Assembly (NCBI GenBank): GCA_021464245.1
Contig: JADCRB010000006.1
Span: 1,505,621 to 1,569,620 of the forward strand
From: Carallia brachiata
Taxonomy: Eukaryota; Streptophyta; Magnoliopsida; Malpighiales; Rhizophoraceae
DNA: 64,000 bases
Direction: 5' to 3'
Shown: positions 34,201 through 45,699 of the stretch, piece by piece
How the letters are laid out: each line of letters starts with the position of its first letter
Position numbering within the stretch: position 1 is the first letter of the stretch
The notes under the pieces: generated by a model
Databases searched by the model: none
The model's input: the letters and a program-made list of their open reading frames with translations, nothing else
Told to the model about the DNA's origin: nothing
Made by a program: the position numbers and the translations under genes

Positions 34201-35267
34201 TGTGTTAGTTATGTCTGAGAGTGCATTTATCATTTCAAAGCTGAAATGCCATTTGTTTGCCAAACACCTTCATGCAAACTACATAAATTTATTTTATGAT
34301 TTTTTATTACTTTCAAAATATTCTACAGATACAAAAATGGTAATTTTGGTCTTTCAGTTTCTTTTATGTAGTCAGATGACATTTTTGTGCAGTTAACTTG
34401 TGCCATAATAATCATGATGCTTGAATTGTGTCTTCCCACTATTGTTTCATTGGTGTTATTGATACTACTCTATGGTTATCCATTAAACTCCATTTATGTT
34501 AGGAAGCAGCAATACAAATGAAATCGTAGTATGATTGCAGTGATGGAATAGTTATAACTGCGATGCACCAAACATGAAACGAGGCTTACTGGTGCAACTA
34601 TGAATGCTGATAGCCTAATGTTGGAGATAACAATGCATTATTGCAGGTCTACTTCCTTGCATACTTTGCTTTTTGGATGTGGAGCTCTTGAACTCTGAAC
34701 TACCTAAGGCTTAGTGCCTTTTTTTTTTTTTTTTTTCCATTTCTTTTCCTTTTGTGCTGCTTTTCTTCCAGTTTTAACGTCTAGCCACTGCAAGCTTTGA
34801 CATTTTCTGTTGTAGAATTCATTCTTTATGTGCTGGAACAGGTTCCTTAATGGTCTTGTGGCCTCTCAATCATGCTCTTTCGACATCCCGCTGCTGTTTC
34901 CTGGAAAATGTTGATTATATGTATACGGCGGCTGCATTTGTAAATTTTCATGTGTCACTATTCTTCAACCGAATGATTCCACAAACAAGGTTCTTTTTCT
35001 ATACAGGAAAGTACTAAGGCTGCTGAGTTAATTGGAGTGATGGAGAGGTCAGGAAATGGGGGCTTGCAGGTATATGAATTTGAGTATAAAGTTGATAGCA
35101 GCAGAGGAGGTATGAAGAGGATTTTCTCAGCTGCATTTGTGGCCTCCAAGAAGCTTTATATCCTAAATGTTGCTCACTTAGACAAGCCAGAGAGTCCTCT
35201 TGACAGTCATACAAGAATGACATTGGAAGAAGTACTTCATTCCTTTGATGCGGCACCTACGATATGA
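31234..35267 (+). CDS. PsbP domain-containing thylakoid lumen protein (PPD2-like)
   Basis: Three exons, 31234-31605, 31728-31874 and 35007-35267, join in phase 0 with GT-AG introns to code for 259 residues. The N-terminus has a Ser-rich chloroplast transit peptide (MASRVCLTIS, then a Ser run to residue 30). A lumen-targeting signal follows with a twin Arg (KRR, 71-73), a hydrophobic core (LNISLLLALF) and an ALA cleavage site near 97-99. From residue 100 the PsbP fold runs to the end (YTDSKEGFTLLTPSSYVKVD, GVVVSPVRLSSL, FEYKVD, LYILNVAH, then a C-terminal helix). PsbP-like proteins are lumenal proteins of the photosynthetic membrane; individual PPD roles vary, so the PPD2 label is a best guess from size and layout. 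The second intron is 3.1 kb and contains a SINE. The frame is intact throughout. Confidence 0.88.
33883..34041 (+). mobile_element. Au-like SINE in PsbP gene intron 2
   Basis: About 160 bp with a pol III-like A box (CGGCTTAACTGTAAGG), a B box (GGTTCGAG) and the Au-family body GGTGAGGCTGCATACATTG ... CATAGTGTGGGAGCCTCATT, ending in a short T run. The family assignment is from remembered Au consensus features. It is in sense orientation to the gene. No clear target duplication was found. Confidence 0.75.
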
Positions 35268-36597
35268 CTTTATGGCCAATTTGTTGTCTGTTTCAAAAAG
35301 GGATGGATTCTGATGAAGATCGGTCTTTCTACACTGCAGCAGAAGGAAGGAGCATTTGGAGCCAAGGAAATTCGTTGTGTTAGTTGCCGTCAAAAGATGC
35401 AGCAGCAAAGTCCCTAGTCTGAAGCAACTTTTAAGTTTTCTTTTTCAGAACTTTCATGTACCGTTAGCTAGATTATGATTTAGCTATTTTTAGGATTTGA
35501 CGATTGTTCGTTTAATTTGTAAGCAAGCTGTTAAGAAGCTAAAAAGCTTGCATAGAAAGCTGTGTTTTGTGTCAGTTTGATCAAATCAGTTTCCTTAAGC
35601 TACCTAGATGGAGTTAAGCTTGCCTCCTTGTCTAATCACGTAAACTTTGAATGTCTTCTACTCAAGGAGACTTTGCAATTGAGCTTTTACTCATACTCTC
35701 TCTCGCCTTTGTAAAAACAAGTACAGGAAGAATTTAGTGAATACTTCAAACTTTGATCAGTTTATTTTTTAAAAACATTTTCTCAGATCAACACTGATGC
35801 TGTGATTGTAAATTTTCAAAGGGGAAAAAAAAAAGAAAAATAGAAAGAAAAATATTTTCTATTTATTTTTTATCAATTCAAACTACTTTTTACTTTTTCT
35901 CTCATAAATTATTATTTATTTTCTTCTTAAAATTTTTTAATCATTACGTTTTATTAATTATAATATCATTATTACTGTATTATTTTCTATTCATTTTCTT
36001 TTTTATTCATTTCCTTCGTATCCAATTACGGCATAAAATTGATGATTTTTGAACTGTGTAAGGAAGATATTTTGAGTTCTGCATCTTTAATTAAGAGGGA
36101 GAGTAGGAGAGACAGAGAGGCGGATCTTAAATTTCTCCTGCGAGGAATTACATTATAAACTTCTGTATACCATGATAGACCAAAGCTTTGTTGTCTTGTT
36201 CGAAGTTAAATTGACTACATTGTTGCCAATCAGTCCCTTACATGATGTTAGGGGTAGGCCCAAACATTCAGAGATAGAATTTCGGTGCGGTTTTATTCCA
36301 GGAAGATGAAAAAAATTCAAAAAAAAAAAAAAAAAGACAACACAAAAACGAGGAAAAAGAGCAGCAAAGAGATGAAAAACTACCAAAGATGCTAAAACAT
36401 GCATGACCAAACATGATTGACTATTGAAAAATAAACAAAAGACTCGAAGAGTAACCAACCCCACCCCTTTGTTATTTTTTTAATGGAAAAAGGTTTAGAC
36501 CCCAACTCCTGGATATTTTTTTATGGAAAAAGATTAAGAGAATTAACCAACCCCCTTAGATAGTCTATTGGTGTCCCCCACCCAACATTATCAAGCA
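35268..36597. other. PsbP gene 3' region and intergenic DNA
   Basis: The first few hundred bases should be the 3' UTR of the PsbP gene. An AT-rich stretch (about 35820-36050) and poly(A) runs follow. No further gene or transposon was recognised. The sirtuin duplication block starts at about 36585-36598. Confidence 0.5.
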
Positions 36598-36998
36598 GAA
36601 GCAAGCAGCGGCGGGAGGAGAAGACGTCCGATACGAAAAAAGTCAAAGGCAGCCAAACAGACAGGGAACGTGCTGGCACCGGCAGCGGGGCTTGCAAGCG
36701 TCCCAAATTTAATATTCATCAGTCACTCTATCAGCAGCTGGTTGCTAATTATCTCAGCCTCAGCCAAACGCGAGCACCCAACAAATCCTATCCTATCCTA
36801 TCCCTATGCTATCATTCAGGCTTTTGCACTCGCCTGCCCCCACGCTCTTCTCCGTATGTTCCGTCTCTCTCGCTCTCGCTTTTAGAAGCAAAAAGACAAA
36901 AAAAAAAACAAAAACAAAAACAAGAAGTGCAATTCAATGGAGGATCACGTTGTTTAATATCTAAAATTCTCTGTTCATGAGTTGCAGGGTTTCAGAAA

Positions 36999-39900
36999 AT
37001 GTGCAAGGAAGGTTCTGGGGAGATTGGTGAAAGGCAAGTCTGTCTGATATTCTGTTTCATTCATTTCATTGGTTTTTTTTTTTTTTTGGTTAGTAAATAG
37101 ATATAATGCACTATTATAAATAAATAATAAAACATATATTACTAAATGATGATGTTGTTGTTGTTCTACCGACTCCTCCCATAACAATAACATGTAAATC
37201 GTCATTGGACTAGGAGGAGGAGGAGGAAGACAACACGTTGTTGTTCCTCCCTATTCTTATCTTTCTATTCGGGGACTATCGACGTCATCTGGAAACCCCC
37301 CGGTCCCTTTAAGTTCAACCACCTTGAGGGACAAGAAGATAGTTCCTGACTCGGATCCTCCTTCTTCTAAAGATGTCAATCTTTTGTATCAATTTATTGA
37401 TAACAGGTCATTCTCTTTGCCGACTTTATTTACCGAAATGCTATGCTATGCTTCACTCTATGTGCCTATGTGCATTTGAATGTCCTTTTTCGTCGTCTCA
37501 TTTCAATGTACATCTGTGACAATGCTTTTCATGTCGGCTTCGATTGTTTTATGTTGTACTCCGTTTTTTTTTTTTCCTTTTCTTAATAAAAAAAATTGGC
37601 CTACAAACATAGTTCCCTGAATCCTGACTGTCTTTGCTATTTGTTTGTTTCTGTCTGTGTTTTTGGTGCAGCACTAGACTAATGGTGTTGACAGGAGCTG
37701 GAATTAGTACTGAATGTGGAATTCCGGACTATAGAAGGTTCCATCTCTCATTCTTTACTCTTCCGGGCTTAGTTGAGTTTGCTTCTTTTGCTTCATAACA
37801 CTATATACAACTTCCAGGGAGTGCAAATTGTTATATATATATATATATATTATATATATATATATATATATCTATAGTTATGTTTAAGACTGTTGTGTTC
37901 CTTTATCTTTCACTTCTCCATGAATCTGTGTTGTGCATTTGTGTTCTTAATAAGGTCTTGCAGCTCCATCTTTATTTCCTGTCTGCCGCAGCAGCCTTAG
38001 TAGTGTTGGCTGGATTTTCGCTTTTGCGATGGTTTTCATTGGGTTCACTTTGTCATGCATTTGTTTATTCCCAATTCGCCAATTTTTCATAGGAACAGCC
38101 TTTGATAGGTTCCTTAGTCACTCAAGTGATCCAATGGTTCAACATTTTATTGCATGTGCTTTCTACTCACCTTGTTTTGCTTTGCACAGGATCTACAGCT
38201 TTGGAGACTTTTTGTTATATGTCCCTTTGCATGCACTGATTGCATATAAAACTATCATGCATTTTTGCTCTGCTCACAATTTTTCGTGAAAAAAAGTACA
38301 TGTAATTTAGTTTTCAGTGTATTTATGCAGAGTAATATCCTTCCTTCAAATTGAGTTGAGTTGTGCCCTGTTCCTCTCCATGGAATTTGCAATATGTACT
38401 CATCCATCTTTTGTCATATATGTTGTAGTAGGCAATAATCTTCCCTTTTCAATTTGCTGCAAAATCTGCTGCTATTCTGTTAAGGAGTTGGCATTGCCAT
38501 TTACATTGCTTATGCACTGAATCATTTCAGCCATGCTGATAATCATGTGGCATATATTACAACCCACAGTCCAAGTCTTCTTGTTTTTATGTTTGTCTTT
38601 GCTAATTAACCGTGGTGATGCTATTCTGGCCGTTCCCTCAATGTGACTCTCATTTCTTTTTTTTCTATTTATGCCTTTAACTTGGGATATTTGTTATTTG
38701 TTGACAGCCCAAACGGAGCTTACAGTACTGGTTTCCGACCAATCACCCATCAGGTGATCTAAAGGCATGTGACATGATATTTAGCTCTGATTTTATATAA
38801 TTCTCGCAGTAATAGAGTTAAAATATGAAAATAGATCCCAGGATACTTAAAAGCCCAAAGTAACTATTGTCTGTAACAGTCATCTGAGAAAAACTTTTAT
38901 TCTCAGAAATTAATTATGATGGGATTTTTGACAATGCAATATCACCTGTTCAAATACTAAAATGCTTAAAGATAGTTTTCATTTCGATTAACTACAAATA
39001 ATATACTTTATATATATTATGGGGCCAATGATTTGAATACACTTGACTGAGCAGTGTGGGACAAGTACCTAACCGGTGGACTGGTACCTGATGGCTATAG
39101 CCATCTTTAGTACTTTGGAAAATCATTATTTCCTGGAAATTTAATACTTAAATTTTATCTCTTCCTTGTTTTTTCAATACGTCAGTCATGGTGACATGGT
39201 TGTTCCTATGAATGGGATCGGGATGGTACATCTTTTGAAATTGTACAGAAATTGTAGGCGGATCTTTGTTATGGAAGAATAGTATTTATAATGTTCTTTT
39301 ACCCAGTTCTTTCAAGTTTGGGTCAGTTGTGGAGTCTTGAATTAATCTCTATCCATTAGATGTGCTCACAACCATGAAAATAAAGAAAATCAATATTTAT
39401 GTTCTTCACTTTAGCTTTTGCTGGACCTTCCATGAACAGGAATTTCTCCGTTCGCTTAGGACCCGTAGGCGGTATTGGGCAAGGAGCTATGCTGGGTGGA
39501 GGCGATTTACTGTGGCACAGCCTGGTGCCGCACATTATGCCTTGGCTTCTATGGAAAAAGTTGGCAGGCTTAATTTTATGGTTACACAGAATGTCGATAG
39601 GTAACTTGCAGTCTGTCCCTGCCCTTGTTTGACAGGCCTTACATTTCTATGGATATGGAAGGTCCAAGGCTATACTTATTTATCTATAATTTGTATCAGA
39701 TTACACCATCGTGCTGGGAGCAACCCACTTGAATTACATGGGACTGTATATTCTGTGATATGTCTCGACTGCAGTTTTTCCTTTAGCCGGAATTTATTTC
39801 AGGACCAATTAAAGGTCCTTAATCCAAAGGTAAGCCCTTGTGTAATTAATTTTTTCGTTGGCATTGAATATCTTGACTTCTTATGTGATCTATACTATTT

Positions 39901-42900
39901 TCTTTTAGAGCTTAAGAAGTTAGCTTATGGATGGCTTGTAGTCGACACCTGATGCTGTGAATATCTGGAGTCACTTTCTTTGATCTGGTTAAGGTCAATA
40001 TAACCCAAGAATAGCCATTTTTTGAGTTTCAGGCATTCAGAATCTAGTCAAATTAGTAGAGAAGCTAAGTCTAGGGATCATGCTCTTGTGTTGGCAGTTG
40101 GGTGATTCTAAGTCAAAATTTCTTTCCTCAGACTTTTGGAAGCTATGTAGGATATGTATGCTTGGGATTTTTAGTTGCTGTAATAAGGGATTTACCTGAG
40201 CAATGACCCCTCTAGGGCAGAAGGGATGACCTTCACAAAGTCTCATGGAGGAAAGAAAGGCAAGTAGCAGAGCACATGAAAGGCTTAAAAGATGGGGATA
40301 GATTGCAAGAGAGGAGCAGGGAGGGAATCCCTAATTCTAAGTGCCATAGTCGGTTGACATTGGATGCTTATAACAGCATTCTGAATTACATAAGGTAAAA
40401 AAAAAATTTCTTCAGTTTAAATTGGTTGGAGCTTCAAATCTTTTAAATATATAGAAGCAGCAATGAAGAATCAATGAAACTTGATTTCCTGATATGGATA
40501 ACATTTTTGGTTGGAAAGAGCTCAGGGATAGGGTATCAAAATGTTCCTTTTATGTGGTTGTTGTGTCTTCCGTGCTGAAAGTGTCCTGGTCGGTGCTCTT
40601 TGCCCTCGATCATGACTTTTCCCTTCTTGCCTTTTTCATTTCATCTATGTTCTTTCTTTTTGGCTTTGGGTTCAACTGTTGAAATGCGGTACTGGTGTAG
40701 AGAAACTGTATTTGAGCGAGGTTTTGGGTAGAAATTTGAAGCAGAACAAGATAATTAGGATTAGGGTTTATAGAAAACCACAAAACTCTGTCCAGCAACT
40801 ACATCTATTTATTTTAGGGTTATAACTAGAGAGAATCTCAACCATTAATTAAATAAAATCATAACTAATCCTAGGCATTCATCTAATTAAATAGTCACAT
40901 GCTAATCACATAACTCCTAACTAAAACTAACAACTAATAAAATACAAAATAATAAACGGAGGAGGGATGCTCTTGCATCAATTCTCCTCTGTTGAAAAAA
41001 TATTCGCGGTCTTCTGCAATCAGATACTCTAATTGATGTTGTTCATCTGGCCATTGAATCACGATCTCCACTCAAAAGATACACGACCTCGAATTTAGAA
41101 GAAATTGAAGCCTTCCAAACCATGAGAAAAAAATAGTTTGAGTATATCAAAGTCTCCAACATCAAAACTCTATAGATAAAGAACCGATGAGATCTTGTGA
41201 ACAATGACTTTTGAATCCATCTTTAGGAGTAACAGGATCCACAATTTAGTTGATCTTTTCATCACTAGCATGTTCTATAGTAGCAGCCTCTTGTTTCTTG
41301 TTAACATATTCATTATCTAATTAGAAATCACCTTGTTCAATCAACAACCTGCATTTGCTCGTCCTTTTAACTTATCTCCTCTTCATCCTCACAGTCAATG
41401 AACATTATTCTCTGCACCATTAGGGACTCTTTTTGGATTAAATATGCATCAATGTCCTCTTCATCATTATACTTATCATAAATAGGGTCTCTTAGTACAT
41501 CCTCACCATTCGTCATTGGCAAGTGTAAGAGTGATGTCCGCTCTCGCCTCACGTAAAACATTGAACTTGTGAGCTGTTGTTCGCCTTGTAAGAGGTCTGA
41601 CCAGCACTGATTTTGGTGCTAAATTGTGCCAAATTTTTGTCCTTGTCACTCTTGTTAGTATTGGTAACACCCCTGGCACTGACCTTAGTGTTTTGGATGG
41701 CTTCACGACTGCTTTTTGGGCCTGTTTGATTGCTCTAAAGGCTTTTGTTTCTGCTGCCATCAGATTTTCCATAGATGAATTGCCTAGCGCTATAGCGAGA
41801 AATTCTCTTTTTAGCGATTAAAGTATATTGTTGAGCATCCTCTAGATTAAACAAACGAACAACTCTCATCTTGTCTCTGATAGATTGGTTCCAACCAGTG
41901 AGATAATTGGCAGCCAGTTTTTCGTTGGTCTCATTCAAACCAACTTGGATAGACAAATTATTGAAAGTTGCAGCATACTCCTCAACAAACATATTTTGTT
42001 GTTTCAGCAAATGGAATTTCTCATATAGCTCCATGGCATAATTAGTGGCTAAAAATTATTTCTGCAACTTTGCTTTTATATGCTCCCAAGTATTGACTTT
42101 TGGTTTGCCTTGCCGCGCACATTGCTCGTCAACTCTCTTCGACCATTGAAGTGCAAGGCCCTTCATCTTAAGTTTCACAAACAATAATTTTCTATTCCAC
42201 TCAAAATAATTATCCAAGCTAGTTTCCCAATCAAAATAATCCTTTGCATGCATCTTTCCATGAAAATCAGTTACTTCAACCTTGATTACACCATCGTTCA
42301 AATCAAGAGCATGCATCAACCTCGCTTCCAAGTCACCTCTAGCCACTTTATTAATGGTTCTAGCATCATGAGACGGGTTTTCAAAATCTTCCATACCTTT
42401 TTGGTCCACAAAACCACCTTCCGGTGCATTTGAGACATAGTGTTTGCCTTCCAGAATATCAATTTGAGCTCCCACGGGTTCCTGCTGTTGCAAGGCTTGT
42501 ACAGCCCGGGACAAATCTTCAATCATATGCCGCAAATCAGTCAATTCAGCTTGCTGTCCAATGTCTCCTCTGCCACGACCTCTACCTCCGCGTCCAACCA
42601 TGGTGAGAAAACGAAACCCTAACAAAATAGAAGGATCTGTTGGGCTTTGATACCAAGTTTGGCACAGAGAAACTGAATTTAAGCTAGGTTTTGGGTAGAA
42701 AATTAAAGCAGAACAAGATAATGAGGGTTAAGGTTTATAGACAACTACAAAACTCTAATAAACGTTGTTTCTGAAGAATAATAATCAAAATTGACAAAGC
42801 TGTCCAGCAACTATGCCTAGAGTTATAATTAGAGAGAATCTCAACCCTTGATTAAATAAAATCTTAAGTAATCCTAGCCATTCGTCTAATTAAATAGTTA

Positions 42901-44907
42901 CATGCTAATCACATGACTTCTAACTAAAACTAACAACTAATAGAATATAAAATAATAAACTAATGAGGGACACTTCCGTGTGAAGTACCGTTCTGTCTCT
43001 ACTATATTCTAAATCGCTTTCCAACTTCAGTGGGCAGCAGCCATTGAAAGCTTGGACTATGGTAGTCTTGGATCAGACAAGAGTTTTGGCATGAAGCAAA
43101 GGCCTGATGGCGATATTGAAATCGATGAAAAGTTCTGGGAGGAGGATTTTGACATACCCGCTTGCCCCAAATGCCATGGAGTGCTCAAACCTGATGTAAT
43201 GTTTCTGTTTCTTAAAATAAGATTGCTGCTCTTCTATATGCATCTCTGCTCTGATATTTTAGTTTCATAACATTGTGAGTTCCTATGTTTCCATGCCTGT
43301 AATTTATGCTGACAATAAACAGAGAACAATGCCTAGCTTTATGTTATTATCCTTTACTACTCAAAACAGCTATCTGTTTGTAACTGGAACTTTGCAAGAC
43401 TTGGACCTTGAATATCATCTTAATAGGCTGGCAAAATGACATAAAGACTGGACTGAATTCCCAATATGTTTCTCTCATTATTCCTCTTTGTCAACAACTG
43501 CAAGAGAAGTCTCCAAGCAATTGCAAAAAAGTTAACATCCAAAGTCTTAAAACAACAAGAGTAAGAAAGTTATTGTCTAGAGCACAGAGAAAGTTTTTAG
43601 TCTATGAGGCTACTGCAGGTCGTGATTATAGTTGATTTTTTGTTGTTGCCACTTTTTGTAACGAGGTAAAAACAGAAGTTAAACTACATTTTTTTTTTTC
43701 ATATAATGGATTGTATAACACATCTCAATCTAACCCTGTTAGATGAGTCTTGACATGTTGTCCTAATATTGTTTTCTTGTGATCATAGCAGAAAATAGAA
43801 TGATTAAAGCTGAAAATAGAACAGCTAAAGTTGTTTCCTAATGTTCGTTTTCATGTGATCATATTGAAGGTTATTTTCTTTGGTGATAACGTCCCCAAGG
43901 ATAGAGCGGACAAGGCAATTGAAGCTGCAAAAGGATGTGATGCTTTCCTTGTATTAGGATCATCTTTAACGACCTTTTCTGCTTTTCGACTTGTCAGGTA
44001 GATGCATGGTTGCATGCATTTCCGTGCACCTGAACACTGTTTGTTTTATAAATTGGTGGCCTGTGTAATGATTAGGCTCCTTTGTTGTGTTCCAGTGGTC
44101 GCAAATTTGAGTCGCGGACACAGCCTCTTTGTAAAAACAAGGGTAGGGCTGCGGATATCTAAATTTTCCCTACCTCTACGGTGTGAGAGTCTCATATATT
44201 GGAATTCTTCTTTGTTTTTTTTTTTTTTTTGTTTTTTGAGTGGTCATTTCGCAGTCTAAAATTACTTGCAATGTGATGTGTTACAAATTCTGAGCATTTC
44301 TATTCCTACTGATTATGCAATCATTTTTCAGTCAAAAACTTTCTTGTTGAGGAGGTACATGATTTACTTACGTGATAGGTTGACATAGGTTGACATTGAT
44401 TATGACATCTTTATTCAATAAATATATTTTTGGGATAAGTGCATGCCGGTTATTGCCACTATCTATTCAAGTGCATCAATTTCTATTAAGTACCTAGACT
44501 ATGATGTAGAAGCCCAGTAAATATTTTCCTTTGATGGAGGTTTTCAACTAAGATAGTAGCAAGTGCAGTGGTTAGTGTCTTCCTGTTATGAGCTTGTTGA
44601 ACCTTTAGTTGATAGCACCTCTGGAAATGAACTTTACAGTGCAGCTTATGAGGCAGGGGCTCCTACAGCAATTGTAAATGTAGGGACGACACGGGCAGAT
44701 AACTTTGTATCTTTGAAGATTGAGGCTCGATTGGGAGAGGTAAGTTTTGTGAATCTAACTTGATACTAATAGCTGTTAATCTTTTTTTCCTCCTTTCCTA
44801 CTGTCTCTTTTTTGTTGCCTCAATAATTTGATCCACTATGCCTTGGTATTTTGTAGATATTGCCCCGAGTGCTTGGCCTCGGCTCTCTCAGTATCCCTGC
44901 TCTTTAA
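36999..44907 (+). CDS. SRT2: SRT2-type sirtuin, NAD-dependent protein deacylase (SIRT4-like class II)
   Basis: Ten coding exons join in frame to 355 residues plus stop: 36999-37026, 37214-37406, 37672-37737, 38708-38753, 39440-39600, 39700-39829, 43031-43195, 43870-43997, 44640-44739, 44857-44907. All junctions are GT-AG. NAD-binding motifs are [17 protein letters not shown] and [13 protein letters not shown]. The catalytic His is in LELHGTVY. The zinc Cys pairs are CLDC (exon 6) and CPKC (exon 7). VLGSSLTT and [10 protein letters not shown] complete the Rossmann fold, and the protein ends [11 protein letters not shown]. Plant SRT2 is described as mitochondrial; the N-terminus here ([16 protein letters not shown]) could be a presequence. 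The start codon is the weakest point, because the exon at 37214 has no ATG and the model relies on ATG 36999. Intron 6 holds a gag-only LTR element and intron 8 a SINE, yet every exon is clean. Confidence 0.88.
37834..37871. repeat. (TA)n microsatellite in sirtuin intron
   Basis: An interrupted TA run at the same intron position as the run at 21794-21827 in the pseudogene copy. Confidence 0.8.
40688..40692 (+). repeat. Probable target-site duplication of gag-only element (left)
   Basis: GGTAC here and AGTAC at 42984-42988 flank the element, with one mismatch in five. This is acceptable for an insertion whose LTRs have also diverged. Confidence 0.55.
40693..40980 (-). repeat. 3' LTR of gag-only element
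   Basis: 288 bp. On the minus strand it starts TGATGCAAGAGC and ends TCTCTACACCA, directly after the purine-rich tract at 40981-40994. Confidence 0.75.
41367..42625 (-). pseudogene. Ty3/gypsy-type gag, interrupted
   Basis: The first open piece (42625-42056) codes for a capsid-type gag with an [10 protein letters not shown]-terminus. A coiled-coil-like segment ([20 protein letters not shown]), [20 protein letters not shown] and [12 protein letters not shown] follow. One stop (about 42053-42055, after LQK) is followed in the same frame by the rest of the retrotrans_gag core, [20 protein letters not shown] and [16 protein letters not shown]. Later pieces (41772-41503, 41561-41367) are frame-shifted. 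They end in [20 protein letters not shown], like the gag-protease junction of gypsy elements. The CCHC knuckle is not recognisable. Apart from the stop, the first 285 codons are well kept. Confidence 0.8.
42643..42656 (-). other. Primer-binding site of gag-only element
   Basis: On the minus strand TTGGTATCAAAGCC lies just beyond the CCA end of the LTR. It is an initiator tRNA-Met type PBS with one change from TGGTATCAGAGCC. Confidence 0.75.
42660..42983 (-). repeat. 5' LTR of gag-only element
   Basis: 324 bp. It has about 45 bp (near 42756-42800) not present in the 3' LTR. The outer end is degraded: the expected TG of the minus-strand LTR start is not clear. Confidence 0.7.
44052..44235 (+). 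mobile_element. Au-like SINE in sirtuin intron 8
   Basis: The body reads GGCTCCTTTGTTGTGTTCC, then B-box-like AAATTTGAGTCGCGGACACA, GCCTCTTTGTAAAAACAAGG, GTAGGGCTGCGGATATC and CTACGGTGTGAGAGTCTCAT, and ends in a T run with one internal G. It aligns with the Au-like SINE at 33883 and with remembered Au features. It is in sense orientation in the intron before exon 9. Confidence 0.75.
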
Positions 44908-45650
44908 ACAATACAACGCCTTCTTGGCTTCCTTTTCGATCCACAAACTTGCATAAAGTATGGGCCATCTATTGAATAAAGTGACCTTTCTTTCCGCCGG
45001 TCCAAATAGCCTTTTGTCAAATGGAGTGACAAGCTGTTCTGCGGAGTCCCACATTTCCCGGGAGTTCATTGAGCTGTGCAACATGCCTGTTCCGATTCTT
45101 AATTATTTCCTTCATTCCTTGTTTCGGGAGAGGGGGTTAAGGGAAGGGAGACAGCTCAAGATTGTTTTCTCATATTTTCGTCCAGGAGGAAGAGACGGGT
45201 ATGGTGTGTTAAACCTACATCTACTTTACATCTCGGGGAACCTGTTGGTAGATAAATTGGAGTTGAAATATGTACGCCCGAGTTTCCATTATCGTATTCA
45301 TTTACACCGCGACAAACAAGCCCTCTTTTTAAACTGAAAAATGAGAGGAAATTGTGGCTCGCTCAACTTTTATCAATTCTTCAGCACCATATGAAGCATG
45401 GACACAACAACACGGATACAATGAGACGCGAATAATGCAACACACCAACTTTAAAAACAATTAAGACACGAACAGACGCAAGCTGTGTGTGGGTGTGTAG
45501 GGTAAGTTGGAGAGGAAAAACAAAGTTAGTCCCCTTGAAAGTGAAGCATGCTAATAATATTGGTGATGCGGCATATTATGGGATAAAGGAAAATTTGCTC
45601 TTGAACCTGAGTTTTTTTGTGTCCACTGCAACATTATTTAAACGAGTCTG
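44908..45650. other. Sirtuin 3' UTR and flanking DNA
   Basis: The region directly after the sirtuin stop should include its 3' UTR. Open frames here (for example 44960-45337) have no recognisable domain and start right after the stop of a real gene, so I treat them as chance. No repeat was recognised. Confidence 0.5.
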
Positions 45651-45699
45651 ACGAAGACCAAGCTCTCTTTCAAAATGAGAATGATTGATCATGTCCCAA

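Larger units (their letters stand above)
40693..42983 (-). mobile_element. Gag-only non-autonomous LTR element (TR-GAG-like) in sirtuin intron 6
   Basis: LTRs at 40693-40980 and 42660-42983 share TGG(T/C)(G/A)(T/C)AGAGAAACTG, CAACTAATA(A/G)AATA and TCTAATTAAATAGT. On the minus strand a PBS (TTGGTATCAAAGCC, complementary to 42643-42656) follows the 5' LTR. A purine-rich CAACAGAGGAGAAT tract precedes the 3' LTR. Only gag, plus a trace of the gag-protease junction, lies between them, about 1.7 kb. This is the layout of the described TR-GAG elements. It sits antisense in the sirtuin intron. The LTRs differ by an indel of about 45 bp and many substitutions, so the insertion is not recent. Confidence 0.8.

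Noticed and set aside
44960..45337. 125-codon open frame after the sirtuin stop
   Set aside because: It has no recognisable domain, begins in the 3' UTR of a real gene and has no start context or splice structure that supports it.
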